Source: Chengkuizengella sp. SCS-71B | GTDB taxonomy: Bacteria; Bacillota; Bacilli; Paenibacillales; KCTC-33759 | Direction of reading: 5' to 3' | NCBI RefSeq assembly: GCF_040100845.1 | Contig: NZ_JAZHSH010000001.1 | Location: 1,736,001 to 1,800,000, forward strand | DNA length: 64,000 nucleotides | Shown: piece by piece, positions 55,694 to 64,000 of the stretch | Position numbering within the stretch: the first letter of the stretch is position 1 | How the letters are laid out: each line of letters starts with the position of its first letter | The notes under the pieces: generated by a model | Databases searched by the model: none | Told to the model about the DNA's origin: nothing | The model's input: only the letters and a program-made list of their open reading frames with translations | Position numbers and translations under genes: made by a program

Positions 55694-56158
55694 ATGGGAT
55701 TGGATAAAGGACCTTTTGTAGTAGCTCATACGTTTTCTGTATTAGAACCGTATGATTCTGGGGCTGAAAATATAATTGTACTTCCTAATGATGGTGATTT
55801 TGAGATTGTAGCTACCGTTGAGGTGTGTGTTAAACAGCCACAGAAGACACAAGTGTCACTGGATTCAATGGCTCAAATTGCTGTAGACAATAATTTCATT
55901 ACTTCTGTAACTTTCGAAGTAACTTATGAGCTCTTTCGTAACGGAGTAGTCATTGCAACGATCAATGATGAAATGGATTACCAACCCAATACTGGTGGAA
56001 GACATACAAATTTTCCAAACTTTCCTGTAATAGATAATAATCCAAGTGGTGGAATCAATACGTATGATCTTAAAATTACAAGGGTTTCTACAAATTTCCC
56101 TCAAATTAATATCTTCGTCGCATCTAGAAGTTTGAAAGCAACTGTATTTACAGTATAG
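55694..56158 (+). CDS. Family A spore-surface candidate, copy 7
   Basis: 154 residues (MGLDKGPFVVAHTFSVLEPY), TFSVL subgroup; VEVCVKQPQKTQVSLDSMAQ, RHTNFPNFPVIDNNPSGGIN, SRSLKATVFTV. Start ATG at 55694 behind GGAGG. Its 3' module is shorter and ends in an AGCACTGCTATAGTGCTTT hairpin. Confidence 0.75.
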   Translation: MGLDKGPFVVAHTFSVLEPYDSGAENIIVLPNDGDFEIVATVEVCVKQPQKTQVSLDSMAQIAVDNNFITSVTFEVTYELFRNGVVIATINDEMDYQPNTGGRHTNFPNFPVIDNNPSGGINTYDLKITRVSTNFPQINIFVASRSLKATVFTV

Positions 56159-56323
56159 ATACCCAGTTTAAAAATAAAATTTTATTGATAAACGGTTAAA
56201 AGAATAGCACTGCTATAGTGCTTTTTTTTATCCCATTTTATATTCTCTATGCATTCGTCCAAACCATTTCAACATCTTTGAATAAAATAAAACATAAGTT
56301 CAATGTAAAATGGAGGGGTATGC

Positions 56324-58420
56324 ATGGCTGTATTTAACTTAACTCCTGCCGATAACATTCAAGATGTCATAGATAACGTAAATCCAGGGGATACAATAAA
56401 CTTAGGCGAAGGGACATATAACCAGTCCATAATTATCAGTATGGGTAAAGACTGTATTCGAATTGTAGGAGCCGGCATTGGAAAAACGATTTTGGATGGA
56501 ACTGAATTAGGTATAATGAACGGCATAGAGATAGATTCATTTATGGTAACAATTGAAAAACTGACGGTTCAAAACTTTGGAGATCCAGGGATTTTTATTC
56601 AAAAAAGTGAAAACATCATAAATCAAGTCAAATCACAAAGCAATCAGAATAATGGAATGGTAATTGCTTCAGATGCTGAAAGAAATTTAATTATTGAATC
56701 TGAAGCTAATTTTAATGCAAATCCAGAAGTAGATGTAGATGGTATTCAAGTGAATGGAGATCATAATTATATAGTGAAATGTAAATTCAATGGAAATTCA
56801 GGAGATGGATTGGACTTGAACAGTTCCAACAATTTTGTGTTCTTAAATTGTGCAAAAGAAAATGGGGTCAGCGGATTCAATGCAGTTGATGGTAATGTTG
56901 TAAATTGTAACTTATTTATTTGTAATCAGGCGATTAAAAATGGAACTGATGGATTTATCATTAATAATACTAGTTTACTATTATGGAATAAAACTTTATG
57001 TAACAGTGATGATGGGATAGAAGCAGTTCTTGATAATAATTTGTTATGGGGGAATGAAGTAAAGGAGAATAATGAGGATGGCATTGATGTTAATAGTACT
57101 AATAGTAGAATTATCAGAAATAAAGTAGTAAAAAATGGGATTAAGCAAAACGATAGAGGCATTGAAATTAATGGAAATGCAAATATAGTCGATAATAACT
57201 GTGTTGAGAACAATGAGCAAGCAGGAATAATTGCAGATCTATTTTTTGATGGTAATGTGATCCGTTCTAATCGTTTAAGAAGAAATAATCCAGATATAGT
57301 GAATGAAGGTATTAATACCTTATTCGACGACAACAAATGTATAACAAGTGATCCAGCGGGCTTATGTCAGATAAACAATGAAGTGATAGTAAATGAAGGT
57401 GAGAGTATTCAAGCTGCCATTAATGCAGTGACAACAACTGAAGGATTTACGATTCGAGTAGGTGCAGGGACATTTCCTGAAATCATTAATATTGGTCTAG
57501 GGAAAGATCGCATCCGCATCATCGGTGCTGGACAAGGAAAAACCACCATAGATGGAGTAGGTCTAGGTGGAATAGGAATTAATATTGACGGGTCTTCTTT
57601 TGTGACAATAGAAAACCTAACCGTTCAAAAATGTGATAGTTTTGGCATACGGATAAATACAAGTGACAATATCCTTCATTGTGTGAAAACTTTGAATAAT
57701 AAAGATGATGGAATCCGTATTGAAGAAATGAAGGAGCGTAATATAGTTATGTATTGTGAGTCAAGTGGAAATGTTGGAGAATTATCTGACGGTATAGAAG
57801 TAAATGGAAATCATAATTATGTAGTTTGTAGCCAGTTTAATTCAAATAAATGTAATGGATTACTACTTTTTAGTGGTGAGTTTAATTTGGTACTAAATAG
57901 TATTTTTCATGAAAATGAAGGGGATGGATTGCTGTCTTTTGGTAATAACAATTATTTTATTTGTAATATTGCAAGGAAGAATATTGGGGATGGTTTTGAT
58001 TTTGAAAGTAATGAACTAGATGATGATAATCATATTGTCCTCTTTAATAAAGCCTGTGAGAATGCGGATGATGGACTTTGTGTATGTAATAATACCTTAG
58101 TGTGGGGAAATACTTGTATTACTAGTGGTGAGGATGGGATTCAAATAAACAATGATAACAATAGAGTAATTCGCAATACTATAAAGAATAGTGTTGAATC
58201 CGGTTTAAGAAATAGTTTGCTTTTTAACATTATCGACAATAATATTATTGTAAATAATAACGGAGGAATTTTGTTGCAGACAGGAAGTGATGATAACAAA
58301 GTTCGCTCCAATTGTTTAACAGGTAATTCACTAGATATTATTGACCAAGGTATAAACAATATTATTGATGAAAACAAATGTCAAACGAGTATTCCTGATG
58401 GGCTTTGTGAAGATTGTTAA
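56324..58420 (+). CDS. Family C right-handed parallel beta-helix protein, copy 2
   Basis: 698 residues, two modules (about 1-350 and 351-698). N-terminus MAVFNLTPADNIQDVIDNVN; second module starts at EGESIQAAINAVTTTEGF. Coils of the type N.I..N.., NN.DGI.. run throughout; module ends carry NKC.TSDPAGLC and NKCQTSIPDGLCEDC. Bases 57385-57640 are almost identical to 63325-63580 in copy 4, a sign of gene conversion. RBS GGAGGGG. Confidence 0.82.
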   Translation: MAVFNLTPADNIQDVIDNVNPGDTINLGEGTYNQSIIISMGKDCIRIVGAGIGKTILDGTELGIMNGIEIDSFMVTIEKLTVQNFGDPGIFIQKSENIINQVKSQSNQNNGMVIASDAERNLIIESEANFNANPEVDVDGIQVNGDHNYIVKCKFNGNSGDGLDLNSSNNFVFLNCAKENGVSGFNAVDGNVVNCNLFICNQAIKNGTDGFIINNTSLLLWNKTLCNSDDGIEAVLDNNLLWGNEVKENNEDGIDVNSTNSRIIRNKVVKNGIKQNDRGIEINGNANIVDNNCVENNEQAGIIADLFFDGNVIRSNRLRRNNPDIVNEGINTLFDDNKCITSDPAGLCQINNEVIVNEGESIQAAINAVTTTEGFTIRVGAGTFPEIINIGLGKDRIRIIGAGQGKTTIDGVGLGGIGINIDGSSFVTIENLTVQKCDSFGIRINTSDNILHCVKTLNNKDDGIRIEEMKERNIVMYCESSGNVGELSDGIEVNGNHNYVVCSQFNSNKCNGLLLFSGEFNLVLNSIFHENEGDGLLSFGNNNYFICNIARKNIGDGFDFESNELDDDNHIVLFNKACENADDGLCVCNNTLVWGNTCITSGEDGIQINNDNNRVIRNTIKNSVESGLRNSLLFNIIDNNIIVNNNGGILLQTGSDDNKVRSNCLTGNSLDIIDQGINNIIDENKCQTSIPDGLCEDC

Positions 58421-58760
58421 ATATGCTGAAAGCCATTGTTAATTCAATGGTTTATTTAAGTTTAACTTGTATTTGAAGAATCCCCCTATCAATTTTTAAG
58501 AGTACAAACCTAAAAGACAGTACTGTGCACTCAATTTACATACAGATCTAAAATTTTGAAATTGACTGGAGTTTTTTTAATTGATACGAAAAGTAAAATT
58601 ACAAGAAGTTGAAGACAATGTTACTTTGTTCGATGAAGAAAGACCTCAGCGTCTAAAATTTGAATTTTATAAATTTCTATACATTCGTCCATACGTTATT
58701 CTTTCATCGTGAATATAATGCATTTAATAAAAAGTCTAAATCAGAAAGGACAAAACGAAA
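58421..58760. other. Gap before third beta-helix gene
   Basis: A short phage-like frame piece (LIRKVKLQEVEDNVTLFDEE, from 58580) without start or end, then the conserved beta-helix leader (CATTCGTCC, 20 bases, GAATATA at about 58686-58720). No intact gene. Confidence 0.5.
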
Positions 58761-60833
58761 ATGACTGTACGGAAAGTTCCAACTGCTGAATTTCCAACGA
58801 TTAATGATGCATTAGTAGTATCTGCTCCATACGATACTATTAGAGTAGGTGAAGGAAATTTCTCTGAAGCGCTTACTATTAATATAGATGGTCTTCGCAT
58901 TATTGGAGCAGGTAAAGGAAAAACAATCATTGATGGGCAGACCTTAGGGGCTAGTGATGGCATTACAATAAATAATCAATTAGTTACCATTGAAAATTTA
59001 ACAGTGCAGAATTTTAAAGGCACAGGTATTTTTGTGAATTTTCAAAATAATATTGTCCATAAGGTACAAGTCATAAATAATGAAATAGGAATTGAACTAA
59101 ACAATGGAAGTAGAAATATGGTATTTGAGTGCGATATAAATGGAAATGTTGGAGATGGAATAATTTCAAGAAGAGGTAATACTTTTATTATGCATTGTAA
59201 ATTAATAAATAATAAATCTAACGGACTATTAGTAGAAAGCAATGTTAGTAAGAATTTAATTTTTTGTTGTGTAGCCGAACAAAACACTAAAAATGGATTT
59301 TTCGTGGGAGGAAGACTATGTTATGTCTTTTCCAATGCTGCTATAAAAAATGGGGACAACGGTTTTAGTGATTCCATTACATCGTTTGAAAATATATATG
59401 CATTTAACAAATCATTGGATAATATGATGAATGGATTTTTAATAGATAGTGAAGTAACATTATTTGATAATGTTAGTAAAAACAATGTTTTAAATGGTAT
59501 ATCAGCAATGAATGGCGTAACAAGAATTATAAAAAATCATGTAAGCAATAATAAAAAAGCTGGAATTCAGGTGGGAAGCAATGAGAATGTCATTGATCGA
59601 AACTTCGTAAAAAATAACAAGGAGGCTGGCGTTCATATAGCTGGTGATGAAACTGCTGTCCGTTCGAACTGTATAAGAGGAAATAATCCAGATATCTTGT
59701 TGGAAGAATCAATAATGGACAGTACATTTGCAGAAAATGATTGTGAAACAAGTATCCCGCAAGGATTATGCGAAGAAAATGATATCATAAATGTCCAAAA
59801 AGGAAAATCTATTCAACAAGCTGTAAATGGTGCAGAAGATGGTTTTCAAATAAACGTGAATGAAGGCATTTTTCATGAGCAAGTGAACATTCCTATTAGT
59901 AAACAACGTCTTAGAATTGTTGGATCAGGTAGATGTAAAACAATCCTTGATGGCACAAATATAGAAGGGGATGGGATTACAATTAGCAGCCGCCTCAATT
60001 CTTTAGAGAATCTCACGGTACAAAATTTTGGGGTCAATGGAGTAAATATAGAGGAGGATTTTAATACATTAGAAAAAATTCAATCAAAAAATAATATTGA
60101 AGATGGATTTATGATCACTGAAGATGTAAGTTTTTTCAATCATTGTGAAGCAATTATGAATGGAAGAAATGGGTTTAATGGCGAAGATACTAATTACTTT
60201 ATTAAATGTAAAGCAAACAAAAATCAAAGTCATGGTTTCATAGTTGTAGATTGCAATATATTTTTATTTAACGAGGCAAAAAATAACATCTTGAATGGCT
60301 TTTCATTCAATGATGAACATATTTGCATCGAAAATTGTGCTATAGATAATAGAGCCAACGGATTCCTCTCTCGATTTGATGATAATTTATGGTTTTTGAA
60401 TAAAGCAATTGGAAATTCATTAAATGGTATTGAAGTAAATGAAATTGATCATATCATTTGGGGTAATGTATGTAATAAAAATCAAAGTAACGGTGTTGAG
60501 TTGACTGGCTTTAATAATCGTGTTCTAAAGAATATATGTCAAATGAATAAAGACAATGGAATAAAAGTAATTGAAATACTTCAACCAGAAGTTAACACGA
60601 TTATAGATCAAAATTGTATAGAAAACAATGGAGAAGCTGGCATTATTATAGAAGATTCAACAATTGATTTTTTTGGTATCCGTTCGAACTGTTTATCTGG
60701 TAACAACCCAGATATCCAGAATAATTCTTTAGAAGATAATAATATGTCAATTGATGAAAATAAATGTAACACAAGTATTCCAGATGGGCTTTGTGAAGGC
60801 ATTTGTGAATTGAAGAAGTTTTATAAGAGATAA
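58761..60833 (+). CDS. Family C right-handed parallel beta-helix protein, copy 3
   Basis: 690 residues, closest to copy 1: N-terminus MTVRKVPTAEFPTINDALVV and C-terminus CELKKFYKR. Two modules, with the second from EGKSIQ-like KGKSIQQAVNGAEDGFQINV. The cap motifs DCETSIPQGLCE and NKCNTSIPDGLCEGIC are kept. The leader matches copy 1 nearly base for base. Confidence 0.82.
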   Translation: MTVRKVPTAEFPTINDALVVSAPYDTIRVGEGNFSEALTINIDGLRIIGAGKGKTIIDGQTLGASDGITINNQLVTIENLTVQNFKGTGIFVNFQNNIVHKVQVINNEIGIELNNGSRNMVFECDINGNVGDGIISRRGNTFIMHCKLINNKSNGLLVESNVSKNLIFCCVAEQNTKNGFFVGGRLCYVFSNAAIKNGDNGFSDSITSFENIYAFNKSLDNMMNGFLIDSEVTLFDNVSKNNVLNGISAMNGVTRIIKNHVSNNKKAGIQVGSNENVIDRNFVKNNKEAGVHIAGDETAVRSNCIRGNNPDILLEESIMDSTFAENDCETSIPQGLCEENDIINVQKGKSIQQAVNGAEDGFQINVNEGIFHEQVNIPISKQRLRIVGSGRCKTILDGTNIEGDGITISSRLNSLENLTVQNFGVNGVNIEEDFNTLEKIQSKNNIEDGFMITEDVSFFNHCEAIMNGRNGFNGEDTNYFIKCKANKNQSHGFIVVDCNIFLFNEAKNNILNGFSFNDEHICIENCAIDNRANGFLSRFDDNLWFLNKAIGNSLNGIEVNEIDHIIWGNVCNKNQSNGVELTGFNNRVLKNICQMNKDNGIKVIEILQPEVNTIIDQNCIENNGEAGIIIEDSTIDFFGIRSNCLSGNNPDIQNNSLEDNNMSIDENKCNTSIPDGLCEGICELKKFYKR

Positions 60834-60907
60834 TTGTGCTTTTCTATGAGCTCTTTTTTTACATTCCAGCCCATAGATAAGAGTCCAAGCAACTTCATTA
60901 TATGGTT

Positions 60908-60916
60908 CATATGATA
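60908..60916 (+). promoter_or_regulatory. Sigma-K-like -10 (family A copy 8)
   Basis: CATATGATA fits CATANNNTA in the conserved leader. Confidence 0.55.
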
Positions 60917-60963
60917 GTATGAAATGTTATTTTAATTTAATTTAAGAGTTAGGAGGATATTAT

Positions 60964-61422
60964 ATGGGATTAAAGAAAGAATCTATTGTCATAGCTCAGA
61001 CTTTCTCGGTATTAGATCCATATGATCCTGAGGCTGAAAATATAATTGTACTTCTTAATAATGGTGATTTTGCGATTGTGGCTACTGTCGATGTATGTGT
61101 TAAGGATCCACAGAAAACACAGGTATGCATTGATTCAATGGTACAAATTGCTGTAAATAATGATGATGGACCTCCTTCTGTAACTTTTGAAGTAACATAT
61201 GAACTCCTACGCAATGGCACTATCATTGCAACGATCAATGATGAAATGGATTATGAGGCTGGCGATAGACATACAAACTTTCCAAACTTCCCTTTAGTAG
61301 ATAATAATCCAAGTACTGGAATCAATACGTATGAACTAAGAATTACAAGAGTTTCAACAAATGCACAAGGAGATATTTTTGTTGCTTCAAGAAGTCTTAA
61401 AGCAACAGTATTTACAGAATAA
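60964..61422 (+). CDS. Family A spore-surface candidate, copy 8
   Basis: 152 residues (MGLKKESIVIAQTFSVLDPY), TFSVL subgroup; VDVCVKDPQKTQVCIDSMVQ, YELLRNGTIIATINDEMDYE, RHTNFPNFPLVDNNPSTGIN, SRSLKATVFTE. ATG at 60964 behind AGGAGG. Followed by the family A 3' module with a weak hairpin and T8. Confidence 0.75.
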   Translation: MGLKKESIVIAQTFSVLDPYDPEAENIIVLLNNGDFAIVATVDVCVKDPQKTQVCIDSMVQIAVNNDDGPPSVTFEVTYELLRNGTIIATINDEMDYEAGDRHTNFPNFPLVDNNPSTGINTYELRITRVSTNAQGDIFVASRSLKATVFTE

Positions 61423-61895
61423 ATACTCGTTTAAAAATAAAATTTTATTATTAAACGGTTAACAGAAGGGCACTGATAAGGTGTTCTTTTTTTTGTTGGG
61501 AAAATATCATCCATTATGCTCATAAAAATAGTTTTAATTATGTTTGTTTTTTCAAGTAAATCTTTGTACCTACTATTCTACTATTATTTATATGTTTTAT
61601 CATACAATACTCAAAAAAATATAAATATAATATACATATATGTATATTTATATTTGTAATACAAAGAATTTGCAGGATAAATTAGTATAAACTCATTATT
61701 TTTATTAAATACGAGGATATATAGTATTTTTATTTATGGAATTAATAATCTATAGTGTATTAAGAGAGAAAAAAATAACTTTAGAAGGATTTTTAATAAA
61801 AAAACTTGTGAGAGTCTTTTTGATGCTTCATATGAAATCTACTATTGTTGAGATAGTTTGATGGAAAAAACATAAAGAAGGAGGAGGTGATTTTG
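61423..61895. other. AT-rich gap
   Basis: After the family A 3' module (to about 61520) the sequence is very AT-rich. A TATACATATATGTATA palindrome lies near 61630. A 41-codon frame from 61736 has no RBS and is not called. Confidence 0.5.
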
Positions 61896-62018
61896 ATGAA
61901 AAAAATTATGCTTTTGGTGGTTGCTATCACTATAATCACATTTTCACAAAGTAACGTTATTTTAGCTGATGGTCCTGGATGTCCACTCAATAATGATGTG
62001 TGCTTTGAACAGAAATGA
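61896..62018 (+). CDS. 40-residue secreted peptide precursor
   Basis: MKKIMLLVVAITIITFSQSN then VILADGPGCPLNNDVCFEQK: a clear signal peptide with cleavage likely after ILA, leaving a 16-residue peptide with two Cys (CPLNNDVC) that could form a disulfide loop. RBS AGGAGGAGGTGA 6 bases upstream is very strong. The size and layout resemble Phr-type or other exported signalling peptides, but no receptor gene is adjacent. Confidence 0.6.
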   Translation: MKKIMLLVVAITIITFSQSNVILADGPGCPLNNDVCFEQK

Positions 62019-62293
62019 TTAGATGAGTTCGTGAGTGAAGGTCTATTGTTTATTCAAGTAGTTTTATGATTAAACGGTAAACAAGAATGGCGCTGATACT
62101 GATATAGTGCCTTTTTTTGTTGGGAAATAACTATTCGATTGAAGAACAGATGATACTGATGAGGTACTATGAATAACAACCCATTTTACATGATTAAATT
62201 TTCCTTTATGCATCCGTCCAATCCAATTTATGATTTCGCGAATATACTCTATAAACGAACGATTTCAAAAAAAAATGGTGAGGAGTGAACAAC

Positions 62294-64000
62294 ATGGTCA
62301 TTAACGTTCCAGCAGATGAGCCGACGATTAATGATGCTTTGTTAGTAGCAAGTGCTGGTGATACCATAAGAGTTGCTGCGATTACCTGCAATGAATCGAT
62401 CACGATAGGAGCAGGATTGGATTGCATACGAATAATAGGGTCAGGGATTGGGAAAACGATTGTGGATGGCGTTGGATTAGGTGTAAACACAATTGGATTT
62501 GATATTCAGGGATCAGGATTTATAGCGATTGAAAATCTATCGGTTCGTAATTTTGATAGTTTTGGTATTCAAATTAGTACTACGGAAAATATTATTCATA
62601 AAGTTGAGGTATTAAATAATGGAGATGATGGCATTCAGATAGGTGCTGAACGGAATTTAGTTATGTCATCAAAAATCAAATCAAATTCAGGCAGAGGTAT
62701 AAATGATTTATCAAATAATTACCTTGTGTCAAATGATATCTTAAATAATGAAATTGATGGAATTATTTTCGCTGAGGAAAGCAGCTTAGCTTTAAAAAAT
62801 GTAATTAAAGGGAACAAGAACGCAGGAATAAGCTCACGTGCTCCAAATAATTTAATCATTAATAATACTGTTTTAAAAAATGAAGATGAAGGAATTCAAT
62901 CATCATTTGGGGATTTTATATTCGCAAATAAAGTAATTAAAAACTTAGGAATTGGTATTGATTTGCGTGGAGGTTCAAACATTTTAGTTTGGGCAAATGA
63001 TGTGAAATGTAATGATCAAAATGGCATGTTTTCTAGAGTGGATCGACAGAAAATGATTAGAAATAATATCATGAATAACGGTAATATAGGGATTGAAATC
63101 CGAACAACTACCGATAATAACTTAATAGATAATAACTGTATTGAAAATAATACAAATCAAGGAATACTAATTAATCCAAATTCTATTGATAACGTCATCC
63201 GATCTAATAAATTAGCAGGTAATACACCAGATATAGATAATGAAGGGATGAATACGTTATTTGACAACAACAAATGTAGAACGAGTGATCCAGCGGGTTT
63301 ATGTCAAATAAATAATGAAGTGATAGTAAATGAAGGTGAGAGTATTCAAACTGCCATTAATGCTGTGACAACAACTGAAGGTTTTACGATTCGAGTAGGT
63401 GCAGGAACATTTCCTGAAATCCTCAATATTGGTCTAGGGAAAGATCGCATCCGCATCATCGGTGCTGGACAAGGAAAAACGATCATAGATGGAGTAGGTC
63501 TAGGTGGAATAGGAATTAATATTGATGAGTCTTCTTTTGTGACCATAGAAAATTTAACCGTTAAAAATTGTGATAGCTCTGGAATACGAATTAATACTAG
63601 TGATAATATACTACATTGTGTAACTGTGTTTGGAAATTTAAACGATGGTATGTTCATAACGGAATTCAGCGAACGAAATATGATCATGAATTGCGATTCG
63701 AGTGGAAATAATGGTTTGGGAATTTCAGTAGACGGCGATCACAACTATATCATTTGTAGTCAGTGTAATAGAAATAGCTTAGAGGGTATAAGATTTAATC
63801 AGGGTGAGTTTAACCTGGCATTTCATAATTTTTGTGATGGAAATCTTGAAGGAATAGAGCCGGCTGGCGAAAATAATTTTATTATTAGTAATTGTGTATT
63901 GAATAATCAGGATGGTATTGAAGCAGATGGTGATTTCAATTTAGTTCTTTGGAACAAAGCATGTAATAATAACCGTGATGGAATTGATGTAGAAGATAAA
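62294..64000 (+). CDS. Family C right-handed parallel beta-helix protein, copy 4 (3' end outside window)
   Basis: At least 569 codons, open at the right edge. Starts MVINVPADEPTINDALLVAS; the first module is shorter (about 340 residues) and ends NKCRTSDPAGLCQINNEVIV; the second module is nearly identical to that of copy 2. RBS GGTGAGGAG 8 bases upstream. The leader has CATCCGTCC, 20 bases, GAATATA, as in the other copies. Confidence 0.8.
   Translation, partial: MVINVPADEPTINDALLVASAGDTIRVAAITCNESITIGAGLDCIRIIGSGIGKTIVDGVGLGVNTIGFDIQGSGFIAIENLSVRNFDSFGIQISTTENIIHKVEVLNNGDDGIQIGAERNLVMSSKIKSNSGRGINDLSNNYLVSNDILNNEIDGIIFAEESSLALKNVIKGNKNAGISSRAPNNLIINNTVLKNEDEGIQSSFGDFIFANKVIKNLGIGIDLRGGSNILVWANDVKCNDQNGMFSRVDRQKMIRNNIMNNGNIGIEIRTTTDNNLIDNNCIENNTNQGILINPNSIDNVIRSNKLAGNTPDIDNEGMNTLFDNNKCRTSDPAGLCQINNEVIVNEGESIQTAINAVTTTEGFTIRVGAGTFPEILNIGLGKDRIRIIGAGQGKTIIDGVGLGGIGINIDESSFVTIENLTVKNCDSSGIRINTSDNILHCVTVFGNLNDGMFITEFSERNMIMNCDSSGNNGLGISVDGDHNYIICSQCNRNSLEGIRFNQGEFNLAFHNFCDGNLEGIEPAGENNFIISNCVLNNQDGIEADGDFNLVLWNKACNNNRDGIDVEDK

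Noticed and set aside
58736-58963. Minus-strand frames over the beta-helix gene starts (also 62206-62490 and 63346-63687).
   Set aside because: They are antisense shadows of conserved beta-helix codons without RBS.
61736-61861. 41-codon frame upstream of the secreted peptide.
   Set aside because: No ribosome site, no recognisable feature and very AT-rich; could be chance.

Overview
The window comes from a low-GC, endospore-forming Firmicute of the order Bacillales, probably Paenibacillaceae-like. The evidence is the gene order mutS / S41 protease / mutL / methyltransferase / miaA / hfq, followed later by spoVK / hflX / ynbB / glnR / glnA, together with many sporulation genes (spoVK, YjcZ-type small proteins, a GerPA/PF protein, sigma-K-like promoters). 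The genus cannot be fixed from the sequence alone.

Region 1 (1-28.2 kb) is ordinary core chromosome: mismatch repair (mutS, mutL), a secreted carboxy-terminal protease, tRNA modification (miaA), hfq, a class A penicillin-binding protein, a GH3 glycosidase, a cyclophilin lipoprotein, an esterase, a four-PAS sporulation-type histidine kinase, spoVK, hflX, ynbB and the nitrogen pair glnR-glnA with a GlnR box. Its most unusual item is a guanine-class purine aptamer at 8458-8522, upstream of an FAD oxidoreductase. The terminator of this riboswitch reuses the aptamer's own P1/P3 strands, which predicts ligand-ON control.

Region 2 (28.1-38.0 kb) lies between an 86-bp direct repeat of the glnA 3' end (28096-28181 and 37949-38034, one mismatch). 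It looks like an integrated or duplicated island containing decayed phage genes (terminase fragment, ParB fragment, BhlA holin-like peptide, broken amidase and holin, YolD-like and winged-helix genes), a cluster of YjcZ small membrane proteins, and the first spore-surface type genes.

Region 3 (28.7 kb to the window end, overlapping region 2) is an accessory locus built from repeated copies of three protein families. Family A has about 155 residues (8 intact copies, 1 truncated, 2 fragments). Every intact copy is preceded by the same leader carrying a sigma-K-like -10 (CATANNNTA). Family B is a long fibre of 14-residue SHAEG repeats, resembling YadA heads, ending in a phage-type autoproteolytic chaperone domain (Peptidase_G2/IMC); 2 copies are intact and 2 broken. 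Family C consists of ~690-residue two-module right-handed parallel beta-helix proteins (4 copies, the last cut by the window end). A Cys-rich protein, a GerPA/PF protein and a coiled-coil protein accompany them. I infer a mother-cell-expressed spore-surface (exosporium/appendage) locus that grows and decays by recombination between repeats. An intact IS4-family insertion with a 9-bp target duplication, an IS110 remnant, HNH and kinase pseudogenes, and a toxin/immunity remnant show that the region is a hot spot of turnover.
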